Shown: piece after piece, positions 33,800 to 46,096 of the stretch | How the letters are laid out: each line of letters starts with the position of its first letter | Numbering within the stretch: position 1 is the stretch's first letter | Assembly: GCF_030445035.2 (NCBI RefSeq) | Contig: NC_080695.1 | Location: 57,677,954 to 57,741,953 of the forward strand | DNA: 64,000 nt | Direction: 5' to 3' | From: Dasypus novemcinctus | Taxonomy: Eukaryota; Chordata; Mammalia; Cingulata; Dasypodidae | Translations under genes and position numbers: made by a program | Notes under the pieces: model-generated | The model's database searches: none | Told to the model about the DNA's origin: nothing | What the model saw: the letters and a program-made list of their open reading frames with translations, nothing else

Positions 33800-34712
33800 A
33801 CTGGTTAACAGGCAGGAATGGACTCAACCATTTTCAAACTCTAAGGGCCAGAAGAACACTGTGCACATCCAGGGAAGAGTGTGAGGAACAGGCTGATAAA
33901 CTGTAGTAAAGAACAGTAAATGGCTCTCCCTGCATGGTGGCTACTAGTGCCATTCCCCACTTTCAAGGAGGCTGCCATGGGGTTCAGTCCCTGGCTAGGT
34001 GCTGGTGACAGAAAGCAACATAAAAATCCTCTCCCCCAAAATGTGGGTGGGCACAGCCAGTCAGTAACCATGGCTTTTGATGAGCAAATTTGGACCACTG
34101 GTTTCCAGCTTTGAGGGGAGCTATTCATTCACACTTTCTTGGACAGGGGTAGAGGCCATGGAGATTTAAAGATGCAGCATTTCCTCAGGGCTGCAGGGGA
34201 CAGCTAGCTAAAGGGAATTTGCTGGGAAGGCCAGGAAAGCTCAGCTTTGGGGAGCTGTTGGAGAAGCCTTTGGAAGCCCTTCCTGATCCCCACCCTAGGG
34301 ACTTTGGAGCTGGTCTCTGTCGCCTTAATGGGTCCCTAGCCCTGTTTCATCTGGGAAAGACTGACAAGGGAAAGGCCTCTGCGGGGGTGACTGCCTCACA
34401 AAATTTGCCCTCCAGGGAAAAGTAGCCTGAGACAATGAGAGAAGTATGAAAATCTATGGAGACAGCCTGGGACAAAGGCCTGTCAGCTGCCAATACCTGG
34501 GAGAGGGAGGTCTGTCTCCTGGGAAACAGAGGGGACAAGCAAACTCCCTTAAAGAGGGGAACACTGAAACAACTAACAAGCAAAACCCCAGGACAAGACA
34601 GAGGCCCAGAAAGACAGAAAACCTGCACACTGCGCTCGCCTTGGGCAGACCTTCTCGATAGGAGAGCTGAGCCTCAAGACCATCTCTATCTTAACACCAC
34701 TGGTTATTGTTT
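33800..34712 (+). repeat. Possible 5' region of an old L1
   Basis: GC-richer sequence with wording such as 'gcaaaaccccaggacaagac', of the kind found in L1 5' UTRs. An old L1 ORF1 follows on the same strand after repeat X. The link is inference from order and orientation only. Confidence 0.3.
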
Positions 34713-34714
34713 AG

Positions 34715-36835
34715 TTTGCCAAAGGGCTGCCAATACAAAGTACCCAGAAATGGGCTGGCTTTTATAAAGGGGATTATTTTTGGGTAAAAGCTCACTGTTC
34801 CAAGGCTGAAAAGTACAAATTGAGTCATCATAAGAGGTACTTTCTCACCAAATGCAGCTGCCATGTTTTGAAGTGAGATGGCCAATGATATCTGCTGAGG
34901 TTTCTGCCTTTCTGCAGAGGTAGGCAAACCCGGTGGAGGGCTTATCTCTTCTTGAGCAGCAACATGGGCCCAGAATTTTGGGGCTTTCATGCTTAAGTGA
35001 GCTTCTAGTCCTCTCTCACATAGCAGGAAAAAATATGGCAGCTTCTTTTTCCTGTCTGTCTGTGTCTCCTTTTTCATCAGGTCCAGCAAGGGGGTGGAGA
35101 TTCAGCATGAACCATGCCCTACCGTGTAGTCCAATCAGAAGCCCTGGTGGTGACCTAGAGGGTAGTCAGGAAGCTGTTTGCTGAGGAGCCGGGGTGTGGG
35201 TAGGTGGTTACTGGTGACTGCAGGTGGGGCTGGCCAGTCAGCCCAGGTGTCCTGCACAAGGGAAGGAACTGGTCCCTGGGTAGTCCACCCACCTATGCAT
35301 CCTGGCTGCATGGCTAGCCTGAGCCCAAGTGGCCCTGAGCACTGGGGTCACCGTGCTCCTGGTCACTTGGGGCTTTGGTGACTGTAGCTGACTGCTCGCC
35401 CCGCTGGGCATCCCCAGCCTCACAGGAGAGAAAACACCACCCGGAGACCAGTAGGGACCAGGCCCTCATCCTCACCCCCCTCCTCTGCCACTTTCACTCC
35501 TGTCACCTTGGTCTTGCTCAGGTTGTTTTTGGCACCTTTGCATGCCTGGAATAGAAGACCCATTATGCTTAAAATAATCCTAATTTGGTTTGTTTTTTTT
35601 TTTAAAGAAATGTTATTGCAAATAATAATTTGAGTGTTAGCGTCAGAAGAATGAGTTATATATGACTGGAGTGCCCATTGCTTTGTTATTCACACATTAT
35701 AATGTAACTTAATCATAAAGCACAGCACTGTGCAAAGAAATATGTACTGCATCACATCCCATTCTGATTCGGTCCCCAGTTTCTTCGTAAAATGCTCTCA
35801 TTGACCCTCCAATCTCATTCATTTTTGTGATTTTAAGTTTGTCACTGAATTCCTCATCTAGGATTGCTTCTCTTGCTTGGCTACTACCCCATAATAATCA
35901 GGCTAAGATGATACATAGGCTTATTTTCTTTCCCTGTGAATGTATTTGTGAGTTGCGTTCATTCAGTCTCCTTTTTCTCTCTCAATATCTGTATTTTTTA
36001 AAAAAAGAGTCCCTCCACCCCCATTTCTGTGGTGGATTTGTAAAATACAGGAAAAGACAAACTGTCCTGTAATTCTCTTTCTTAACCACAGATCCCACTC
36101 CCGCATGGCCTTTTTAAGGGGGCTATGGCTGAAGCAGAATGAGCATGGTATTTTATGTGCTTAGCCTAACTTGCCAAGGATGCTCTTCTCTAACACAGGA
36201 GACTGCAGTCTAGTATTTCCTGTGCTTGGGGTAGAATTTTCTGGAATTTCTGCTCCTAGATTTTAAATGTTTGCTCAGCATTTCAAATTGTTTTTAATCA
36301 AATTAATTTTCCTGCAGTGAAGTTACATATGGGTAAGAGTTTTACCCTCTTATTTGTGTATATTTGTCCAGGGAATAATGTTTCTACTAACTGACAAAAA
36401 GACACAAAATCCCTTCCATATTCAGGCAGTAAGCATATAAAATTTTTGTTCAGCTCAGTTGTAGGTTGATTGGTCAAACACCATCATATAAGTAAAATTG
36501 AATTCAGTGGTGTTTTCAATTTTATCTAGTCTATTAAGTTTTATTTGCCAAGGTAGTTCTTGAAATGGCATTATTCTTAATTTCTTTGTTTACCAAAGCA
36601 TTTTTACACAGCTTTCTCCATATTAAATGCATAATACCAAATAAAATACTAGCTTCTCTGGGGAATAAAAAAAAAAGCCCTAAAGTGATCTTACAAAATA
36701 ATCTAATCAAAGGCCCTTCAGCCAAATTAAATGCAGTCAAATGTATCACACCCACAGGAATAGATTAGTTAAAAAATATAATCATTCTCTTTTTGGATTT
36801 ATAAAATAATCTCAGACTGCCAGAGTTATAAAACC
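34715..36835 (+). repeat. Repeat X copy 1, split by about 1.6 kb of unknown sequence
   Basis: The left part (34,715-35,080) and right part (36,677-36,835) match repeat X copy 2 (38,258-39,080). Left: 'ggctggcttttataaaggg' then 'gtactttctcaccaaa'. Right: 'tctaatcaaaggcccttcag', 'tatcacacccacaggaatag', 'aataatctcagactgcca'. The intervening 35,081-36,676 matches nothing recognised, is GC-rich to 35,560 and AT-rich after, and ends in an A-run at 36,667-36,676. Confidence 0.6.
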
Positions 36836-36839
36836 AAGA

Positions 36840-38257
36840 AGCAGACATCTCAGGAAACAAATTCCAAAGTTAACATTTTTAAATATTAAAATGTATAGTG
36901 TGCAACAAAAGAGACAAAAAAACAGGAAATAATGGCCAGTCCAAAGGAGGAGGATAAAATTTCAGAAAACAATGAAAAAATGAGAATGTGGACATACTGA
37001 ACAAAACCTTTAAAAAATGATCTTTAAAATGCTAAAGAAAGTGGAGGAAAGTACAGAGAAAGAACTATCAAATATCAGGGAAACAATGATTGAGCAATAT
37101 GAGATTCTAAGCAAAGAGAGAAAATTATGAAAAGGAACCAACAGATCTAATGCAGTTGAAGACCATAATAACTGACATGAAAAATTCCCAAGAGGGTTTC
37201 ATGAGCAGATTGAAGCTGGCCAAAGGAAGAACCAGTGAACTTGATGATAAGATACTGGAAATGAGTCATTCTGAGGAACAGAAAAAATATATGTAATAAG
37301 TAAAAAAAGCTTAAGACAGCTATGGTGCTATGTATATTGAGAGTCCCAGAGGTTAAAAAAAGAAAGGGGCAAATGAATAGTCAGAGAAATAATGACAGAG
37401 AACTTCTTAAACTTAACAAAAGACATGACTATACATATCCAGGAAGCTCAGAGAACACTAGTCAGGATAGCTTGAAGAAAAATACAGCCCATAATATTGA
37501 ATACGCTCTTGAATGCATGGCACAAGGAGAGAGTTCTGAAATCTGCAAGAGAAAAGCAACGTGTTATGTACAAGGGAGTCCCAATTAGATTGAGTGCTGA
37601 TTTCTCATCAATAAACATGGAGGCAAGAAGACAATGGGTTGAAACACTTGAAGCACTGAAGGAAAACAACTGTCAGCCAAGAATATTATTTCTGGCAAGA
37701 CCGTCTTTCAAAAATGAGGAAGAGTTTAAACATTCTCAGGTAAACCAAAGCTGTGGGGGTTCATCACCATTAGACCAACCCTATGAGCAATGCTAAAGGG
37801 AGTTCTTCAGACTGAAAGGAAAGGACTGCAACAGTGGGTTGAAGTAGCATAAAGAAAGACCTGTGGTAAAGGTTACCATTTGGGTAATTACAAATGCCAG
37901 TATTATTGAATTGTACTGTTTAGTATGTAACTTCACTTGTTATTTCCTACAGGTGCTAAAATGCAAATGTATAAAAAGTAGTGGTGAATCTATGTTTTTG
38001 GACATAAAATGTACAAAGATATGTGTAATAAGTGCATAAAAGGTGGGGAGCACAAAGGTGTGTAGGAAAAGTACATGTGCATGCTATTGAAGTTACATTG
38101 GTATCAAATCAAATATGATTTTTAATATTTATGATGTTATATTTAGCCCCATGAGAACCACAAGAAAAATGAGTGAAAAATGCTTCCAGATAGAAATGAG
38201 AAATCACTCAATATGGCACAACACACACACAAATCAATATAAAATAGGTATAATAGT
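36840..38257 (+). mobile_element. Old L1 (L1M/HAL1-like) ORF1 and inter-ORF region
   Basis: 37,320-37,860 contains decayed L1 ORF1 with the typical end 'atggaggcaagaagacaatg' and 'cagccaagaatattatttct'. The inter-ORF spacer ('gcatgctattgaagttacat') follows. It resumes after repeat X with the start of ORF2 at 39,081-39,243. Confidence 0.8.
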
Positions 38258-39080
38258 CATCCAAAGGGATGCTGAAGCAAAGTACCAGAAATCTTTTGGC
38301 TTTTATAAAGGGTGTTTATTTGGGGTAAAAGCTTATAGAGTTACAGGGTCCTAAAGAGTCCAACTCAAGGTACTTTCTCACCAAAGTCTGTTGCCACATG
38401 TTGAAGCAAGTTGATTGTTGATCTCTGTGAGGGTTCAGTCTTCCTCTTCCTCTTAAAGCTCCTTGGGCCCAGCTTCTTCCCAACCTCAGATGTATGCTGG
38501 AGAGCTTATTTCTTTCTGGGCCTTCTCAGCTGCTCAGGGCTCTGGGCTCTTCGGCTGCAAACTATCAGGTGAATGTCTGTGCTCTCTGCAGAGCCCCAGG
38601 ATCAAAACTGACAAAGTTTTCCCTCTCTTCCTCTGTGTCTTCTTGAGTGAGTGCCCATTTATATAGCCCACCAAGAGGGCAGAAACTTAAACTGAGTTAT
38701 TACCCTACTGAGATGGTCAAATCAAAGCCCTAATCTTTTATTAAAAAAGATTTATTTATTTATTTCTCTCCCCTTCCGCACTCCCACCCCTGTTGTCTGT
38801 TCTCTGTGTCTATTTGCTGCATCTTCTTTGTCCGCTTCTGTTGTTGTCAGCGGCATGGGAATCTACATTTCTTTTTTTGTTGTGTCAACTTGTTGTGTCA
38901 GCTCTCCATGTGTGTGGTACCATTCCTGGGCAGGCTGCACTTAATCTTAACATAATTTAATCAAAGACATCTTAACTGAATCTAATACAAACAAAAGGTA
39001 TCACACTCAGAGGAACAAACCAGATTACAAACACATTCTCTCTTTTTGAAATTCATAAATAATCTCAAACTGCCACAATA
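38258..39080 (+). repeat. Repeat X copy 2, with a nested DAS SINE
   Basis: Inserted into the old L1. The flanks read ATAGGTATAAT (38,246-) and ATAGGTATTAAT (39,083-), a candidate TSD. It starts near 'agtcatccaaaggg' and ends near 'caaactgccaca'. It contains the SINE at 38,742-38,938. Confidence 0.7.
38742..38938 (-). mobile_element. 5'-truncated DAS-type SINE, minus orientation
   Basis: A-run, ATTT-type tail and about half the body; the tRNA-like head is missing. A candidate TSD of about 8 bp around TAATCTT lies on both sides. Confidence 0.9.
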
Positions 39081-39243
39081 GGTATTAATGGAAGTGAGAG
39101 ATAATACAATATAAGACTTATGGAGGTTAAAAAGGAAATGACAGAATAAAATCCTATATTATCAATAGTGACTTTAAATGTTAATGGATTAAACTCTCCA
39201 CTCAAAAGGCAGAAACTGGCAAAATGGACCAAAAAGCATGACC
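39081..39243 (+). mobile_element. Old L1 ORF2 start (continuation of 36,840-38,257)
   Basis: Encodes TLNVNGLNSPLKRQKLAKW, the conserved N-terminus of the L1 endonuclease domain, then is cut off by the next L1. Confidence 0.85.
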
Positions 39244-42200
39244 CAGGTGCATTCCCTCTTCACCCAGGCCAGAGGAACATCAAGCTGGGAGCCAAGCTGC
39301 AATGCTGCCTCCTTCCCACAGTGCCTGGGCATCCTCCTGCATCATGCCAGGGGCTGGGCCCTAGAAGCAGTTCCCCACAGCCACCAACTTTGTAGTAGAT
39401 ACAGCAATGTGGTGGCAGAGTAAAGAGCTCCTAGAGTCAGTGCCTGCCACAGAGCAGTTAGTAAACATACAGAGCTCTCTGAAGCTAGCTGGAGCACCTG
39501 TTTAGGGGCTCCAGGAGGCCAGAAAAGCATCTTGAAACATCCTTGAAGAAATGGAAGGAGGGGACTGCCCAGCTGCAGAGAAGACTTGCAAGTAGAACTC
39601 TCCACAGCACAGAGGCCTGTGCTCATCCTCTACTGGAGGCACAAGTCACTTTGGGAGTTGTTCTATAGCTGGATTTGAAAGATCCACTTCCCAAAAATGG
39701 GGGAGGAACAGTGGTTGGGCACCAATTTCAGCTACTGATAAGTAAATTCAGTGGGCTAAAGTATAATCCTGAGAACAGCTAAAGTTCTGTCCAAGCCAGA
39801 AAGAGCCTGGGAGCCACTGTCTTATCTCTGCACCTGGCATGAGGGGAAGGTGGGTGGACTGAAAATCCCAGTGCTGGTGGGGACCAGCTTCATTCCATCC
39901 AGATCAGATCACAGCTCTAGCCTAGGCCACAGTGCCACTGCCAGCAGGGAGGAAGATGTGGGGACCTGCACAAGCCTCTCCGGGAAATTACCAGCCAACC
40001 TGGGGAGGCCAATGACTATCCTACACTGGCAATAGGAGCCATCCCAGGAGCTATTCTGTGACTGGAATTGGAAGCTCCATTTCCCAAAAATGGGAGGAGT
40101 CAGCAGCTGGCTGCCGATTTCAGCTTCTAATTGGTAGACTCAGCTGGCTAAGATGTAACTCTGGGAACAGCTGGGGTGTGAATCAGCCCAATTCAGAAAG
40201 AGGTCAGTGGCCACCATTCTGACTCTGTCCCCAGCCTGAGGGGAAGCCAGGCTGACCAAAAATCACAGTGATGGTAGGAACTAGTTTCTTTCACCCAGAT
40301 TGGTTTCCAGCCCTAGCCTAGGTTTCAGGCCCACCTATCTCATGGAGCAGCCTGGTGGGCCATGCTTCAGGCTATCCAGGTAACCTAGAGCCCCTAAACA
40401 GGTAACTGCTGATAAATTTGGCGGCACAGATTGAAAATTGGAAGTTGACTGGGATAACTGCGGTCATCTTGGACCCACAGTGCATAGATTGCTGCCCACA
40501 CCTGCAGCTCCATCCCTGCCACAGGCAGGGGAGAAAGAGATGTGAAGCCTCATTAGTCTCTCAGTGACTACAGTCCAGGCCTGCATGACTTGGATTATTC
40601 CACACAACTGTGACTCTGTCCCTACCCATGGCAAAGGAGAAAGTTGGAAGAAGCTTCGTTGGTCCCTGGCACAAAGAGGGCAGCTTGAGCCTCCACAGCT
40701 TACAGCACCAACTACATGCTTGGCTCCTATTGCACAAACAGCAAGAGAGAAAGGGCAGGAAGCCCTCTACTAAAGAGAAAAACTGCAACCAGAATTACTG
40801 GTTAATTCTGGATTACTCTAATAATCCAGGTGCCAAGACACCAACCAAAAATTACAATCCACACCAAGAAAGAGGAAGCTATGACCCAGTTAAAGGAACA
40901 AGATAAGCCTCCAGATTACATAAAGAGTGGAGACAACTAATCATAGATGTTGGAACAAATCCCCTTAATAAATTCAATGATGGCTAAATAGAATAAGGAT
41001 TTTAAGAAGACACTGGATGAGCACAAAGAAGAAGTTGAAAGCATACATAGAAAAATGGCAGATCTTATGGGAGTGAAAGGTGCAATAAATGAAATTTAAA
41101 AATTGGAATCATATAATAGCACATTTGAAGAGGAAGAAGAAAGGACTGATGAGCTTGAAGAAATAACCTCTGAAAGTGAACATACAAAAGAAAAGATAAA
41201 GAAAACTTTGAACAAGGTCTCAGGGAACTAAATGACAGCAAAAAGCAATCAAACATACATGTCATGAGTGTCCCAGAAGGAGAAGAGAAGGGAAAAGGGC
41301 AGAAGAAATGTTTGAAGAAATAATTGTAGAAAATTCCCCAACCCTATTGAAGGGCCTTGATATCCATGGCGAAGAAGCACAACATACTCGGATCAGAATG
41401 TCAAATGCCAAAGACAGAGAATTCTGAGAATAGCAAGAGAAAAGCAATGCATAACATATAAGGGATATTCAATAAGATTAAGTGCTGATTTCTCAGCAGA
41501 AACCATGGAGGCAAGAAGATGACTATCTGATATATTTAAGATACTACAAGAAAAAACTTCCAGCCAAGAATCTTATATACAGCAAGACAGTCTTTCAAAA
41601 ATGAGGATGAGATTAGAATATTCACAGATAAACAGAAACTGAAAGAATTTCTAAGCAAGATACCAGATTTTCAGGAAATGCTAAAGGGTATGCTGAGAAA
41701 AAAGAGAGGAGAGAGGCCTGGAAAAGAGTTTAGAAATGAAGATTATATCAATAAAAGTACCTAAAATTGTCAAAACAGTGGTGAAAATAAAATGACAGAT
41801 AAAACTCAAATAGTCAGGAATAAACTTAACCAATGATATAAAGCACTTGTATTCAGAAAATTGCAACTCAATGTTCAAAGAAATCAAAAAAGACCTAAAA
41901 AAAAAAAAAAAAAACTGGAAGAACATTCCATGCTCATTGTTTGGAAGACTAAATATTACTAAGATAATGTGAATTCTACTCAAATTTATTTATGGAGTCA
42001 ATGTAATCCTGATAAAAATTCCACCAAATTAAAGAAAAAATTGAAAATACAATCACCAAATTTATTTGGAAGGGTAAGGGGTCCTGCATAGCCAGAAACA
42101 TCATAAAAAGAAAAACTGAACCCTTATCTTCAGACCTTAAATCATATTACCTAGATATAGTGGTAAACAGCATGGTACTGGTCTAAAGACAGATACAATA

Positions 42201-43475
42201 GACCAATGGAACCAAATTTATGGTTCAGAAACAGACCCCCACATGTATGGTCAAGTGATTTTTAATTAACCTGTCAAACACACAGCTTGGGCAGAACAAT
42301 CCATTCAAAAAATGGTGCTGAAGGAATTGGAGATCCATAGCTGAAAGAAGGAAAAGGGGACCCATATCTCATGCCTGATCCAAACATTAACTCAAAATGG
42401 ATCAAAAACATAAAAATAAAAGCAAGAACCATAAAACTTCTAGAAGAAATTATTGGAAAATATCTTCAAGACCTGGTGGTAGGTGGTGGATTCTTAAAGG
42501 AGATAAGAGGAAGACTGAGATGAACTACTGATGTTTAATGTATATAGAAGTTTTAATTAACTTTATTGTAAAAGTGTGGAAATGTTTAGAGTGGATGTTA
42601 CATACAGTGAGTAACAGATTATAAATGAGGATGTGACTGAAAATGGTAGTCTAGGTATGTAAATACCAATTGACAGAATGCTAGAGAATAATCTAGGAAA
42701 TGAATAGCACAGTAAACCAAGAGGTCAATGAGAATTGTAGTTGAAGGTACAGATGCAAGAGTGTCATTTGTGAGGTCGAGCAAATGTACATCACTACTGC
42801 AGGGTGTTGGGAATGTGGAGAAGTATGGGAAAAATACATCTGGATTGACCTATGGACTCTGGTTAGCAGTAAGAATATAATATTCTCGCATCTATGCATA
42901 AGATGTACTGTGTTGATACTCAGGCAGTATGGAAAATGTGAGCCAAATGTATACTGTGGCCATGGTAGAAATGATATTATCTTATCTGTAGCAAATGTTC
43001 CACCACAGTGTAATGTGTTGATGGAGGGGTGTTGTTTGGGAATTCTGCATATGTGCATGATTGTTTTATATGTTTACAACTTCTGTTATAAAAAATATAT
43101 TTAAAAAATAATAATAGGGTGGTTGGGGGGAAAACACCAAATGTAAGATAAGGACTATGATTAGTAGTAAGATTTTGATAATATTCTTTCATAATTTGTA
43201 ACAAACATCTCATGACAATGCAAGGTGTTGGTGGAGGGTTGATGTATGGGACTCTTGTATGATGTTATGCATGTCTGCTTTGTAATTTCACAACTTTTAC
43301 TATACACTTGTTTATGTATGTTCTTATATAAATGACATAAAGATAATAATAATAGGGTAGGTTGGGGGAAAATACTTTGGTTAGTAGTAATATTTTCACA
43401 GTGCTCTTTAATCATTAGTTGAGGAGGTTTGGCAGCAGTGCAATTTGTTGACTGTCGGGTGGGTTGTGGGAGTCC
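39244..43475 (+). mobile_element. Internally deleted L1, copy A1 (ORF1 plus ORF2 C-terminus)
   Basis: The 5' region with two 393-bp units (39,661-40,446) is followed by decayed ORF1 (about 40,900-41,735). ORF1 is joined within about 90 bp to ORF2 C-terminal sequence near 41,815 ('gtcaggaataaacttaacc'). The ORF2 end runs to about 42,500 and the 3' UTR of repeated units to 43,475. The endonuclease domain and most of the reverse transcriptase are absent. The 3' UTR is cut off before its A-tail. Copy A2 at 50,926 has the same structure. Confidence 0.85.
39661..40446 (+). repeat. Tandem units in an L1 5' region, period 393 bp
   Basis: 'ccacttcccaaaaatgg' at 39,684 recurs as 'ccatttcccaaaaatgg' at 40,077. 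The following landmarks ('cagctactgat', 'ctctagcctagg') keep the same spacing. A third, partial copy of the unit starts L1 copy A2 near 50,960. This resembles the monomer arrays of L1 promoters such as those in mouse. Confidence 0.8.
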
Positions 43476-43701
43476 TGAAAATCACAAATGAAAAGGGAGA
43501 CATTACTACTGACCCAGCTGAAATGAAAGGGACTACACAAGGATACTATCAAAAATTGTATGCCAATAAGTTAGATAAGCCAGACGAAATGGACAAATTC
43601 TCAGAAATGCACAAACTACCTACATTGACTCAAAAAGAAATAGAAAATATTAAGAAACCAATTACTAGTAAAGAGATTGAATCAGTAATCAAAAACCTCC
43701 C

Positions 43702-43866
43702 TGGGAACCTCTTATATTTTTTAATGTAACATTTTGTGTGATCTATGTATCTTTAAAAAAAAAGATGGCATTATTATATAATGATAAGAAACCTGGAGAA
43801 ATCCTGGAGAAAAAATGATGAAGACATAAACTAGCAGTGGAAATAAATTTCATTAGAATTTTAAAA
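43702..43866 (+). mobile_element. Short L1 3' end insertion
   Basis: 'cttatattttttaatgtaac' is the family's 3' end. The flanks show AAACCTCC on both sides (about 43,694 and 43,867), a candidate TSD. Confidence 0.65.
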
Positions 43867-43884
43867 AAATAAACCTCCTAAAAT

Positions 43885-43975
43885 TCAGGTGAGTGTATCT
43901 TACTGGTTGAGCACCTGCTTCCCATGTATGAGGTCCTAGGTTCAATCCCTGGTGCCTCCTAAAAAACCAAAACAA
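43885..43975 (+). mobile_element. Short tRNA-derived SINE
   Basis: 'tactggttgagcacctgctt' (A-box region) and 'ggttcaatccctggtgcctc' (B-box region) followed by an A-rich tail. The head resembles tRNA-Ala. It is a retroposon, not a tRNA gene. Confidence 0.8.
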
Positions 43976-45109
43976 AGCAAAATTATCTCCCAACAAAAGC
44001 CAGGAGCAGAAGGCTTCTCAGAGGATGTCTACAAAACATTCCAAGAATACTTGATTCCAGTTATGCCCAAACTCTTCCCAAAAATTGAAGAGGAAGGAAC
44101 ACTTCAAACTCATTCTATGAGGCCAAATTACCCTTATACCAAGGCTAGATAAAGATACCACAAGGAAAGAAAATTACAGGCCAATATCTCCTATGAATAT
44201 AAATGAAAAATCCTCAGGAAAAAAACGCTAGCAAACCTCATCCCATAGCATATTAAGAAAATTATACACCATGACCAAGTGGGATTTATCCATGATATGA
44301 AAGGTTTGTTCAGTATAAGAAAATTGATTAATGTAATGCACCACATTAAGAGAATGAAGGGAAAAAACACATGCTCATCTCAATTGATGAAGAAAAGGCA
44401 TTTGACAAAATATAGCACCCTTTCTTGATAATAAGACTTAGAACACTAGGAAGAGAAGTAAACTTCTTCAACATGAAAGGGCATATATGAAAACCCCACA
44501 ACTAACATCCTACTTAATGGTGAAAGAGTGAAAGTTTTCCATCTAAAATTGGAAGCAAGACAAGAATGCACACTGTCTCCACTGTCATTCAATGCTGTAC
44601 TGGAAATTCTTACTAAAGCAATTAGGCTAGAAAAAGAAATAAAATCCATCTAAATTGTAAAGGAAGAAGTAAAACTTACCCTATTTGCAGATGCTGTGAT
44701 CCTATATACAGAAAATCCTGAAAAACCCACAACAAACTTCTTAGAGATAATAAATGAATCAGGAAAGCCACAGGGCACAAGATCAACTCCCCAAAATCAA
44801 TATGTTTCTATAAACAAGCAATGAACAATCATAAGAAGAAATCAAGAAAAAAATCCCATTCTCAATAGCAACTAAAAGAATCAAATATCAAAGATAAATC
44901 TTAACCAAGATGTGTATAGGACTTGTACACAGAAAATCACAGAACACGACTAAGATAAATTAAAGAAGACCAAATAAGTGGAAGGAAATTCCATGTGTAT
45001 GGCTTGGAAGACTAAATATCATAATGATATCAGTACTACCCAAAGAAATGTTTAAATTCAATGCAATCCCAGCAAAATTCCAACAACCTTCTTTGAAGAA
45101 ATGTAAAAG

Positions 45110-45280
45110 CAGTGCTCCAGGATGCATTCACCAAATGCAGTGAATGTGCCATGAGGATGAAAGAGGTTGTTGATGTGGGAAGAGTGGAGTGAGGGGGGTG
45201 GGGGGTATATGGGGACCTTATATTCTTGAATGTAACATTTTAAAAAACAAAGAAGGAAAAAAGTGAAAAAAAGTGAAAAA
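45110..45280 (+). mobile_element. Short L1 3' end insertion in ORF2
   Basis: G-rich sequence at 45,190-45,210 and 'tgaatgtaacattttaaaaa', then an A-rich tail. ORF2 sequence is continuous across it. Confidence 0.8.
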
Positions 45281-46096
45281 AAAAAGGTCAATCATCAAAT
45301 TTATTTGGAAGTTAAGGGTGTATTGAATAGTTAAACCATCTTGAAAAAGAAGAATGAATTTGGAGGACTCACACTTCCTGATCTTAAAACTAAGTATAAG
45401 GCCACAGTAATCAAAACAGCATGGTACTGTCACAAAAACAGAAACAGAGACCAATATAGTAAACTTGAGAGCTCAGAAATCAACCCTCGCATTACCAGCC
45501 AACTGATTTTTGACAAGGTGGCAGTGACCTCTCAATTAGGAAAGAATAGTCTCTTCAACAAATGGTGCTAAGAAAAATGGAATTCCATTTGCAAAAGAGG
45601 GGGGACCCCTATCTCACACCATATACAAAATTCAACTCAAAATGGATTGAAGACCTTATTAAAAGAGTTAGAACTATCAAACTCCTAGAAGAAAACATAA
45701 GGAAGCATCTTCAGGAACTAGTATAAGGCATTGGTTTCTTAGATTTTACACCCAAAACACAAACTACAAAAGAAAAAATAAATAAATGGGACCTCTTTAA
45801 AATTAAAAACTTTTGTGATCAAAGGACTTCATCATGAAAATTAAAAGACGACCTACTCAATGGGAGGAAATATTTGGAAACTACATATCCAATGAGGGTT
45901 TATTAATAGTATCTAGATTATATAGAGAAATCCTTCCATTCAATAATTAAAGGACAAAAATAACATTAAAAATGGACAAAAGACTTGAACAGACAGACAT
46001 CTCTCTAGTGAAGATATACAAATGTCCAGGGAGCACATGAAAAGATACTCCATATAATTAGCCATCAGGGAAATGCAAATCAAAACCACAATGAGA

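Larger units (their letters stand above)
43476..46096 (+). mobile_element. Old L1 ORF2 (continues at 58,280)
   Basis: ORF2 pieces in order: the region before the fingers of the reverse transcriptase (43,490-43,700), the polymerase core (43,980-45,100, with FAD-type sequence near 44,690), and the C-terminal region (45,285-46,096). Many stops. Interrupted by L1 3' ends at 43,702-43,866 and 45,110-45,280 and a SINE at 43,885-43,975. The sequence breaks at 46,096 and resumes at 58,280. Confidence 0.85.
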
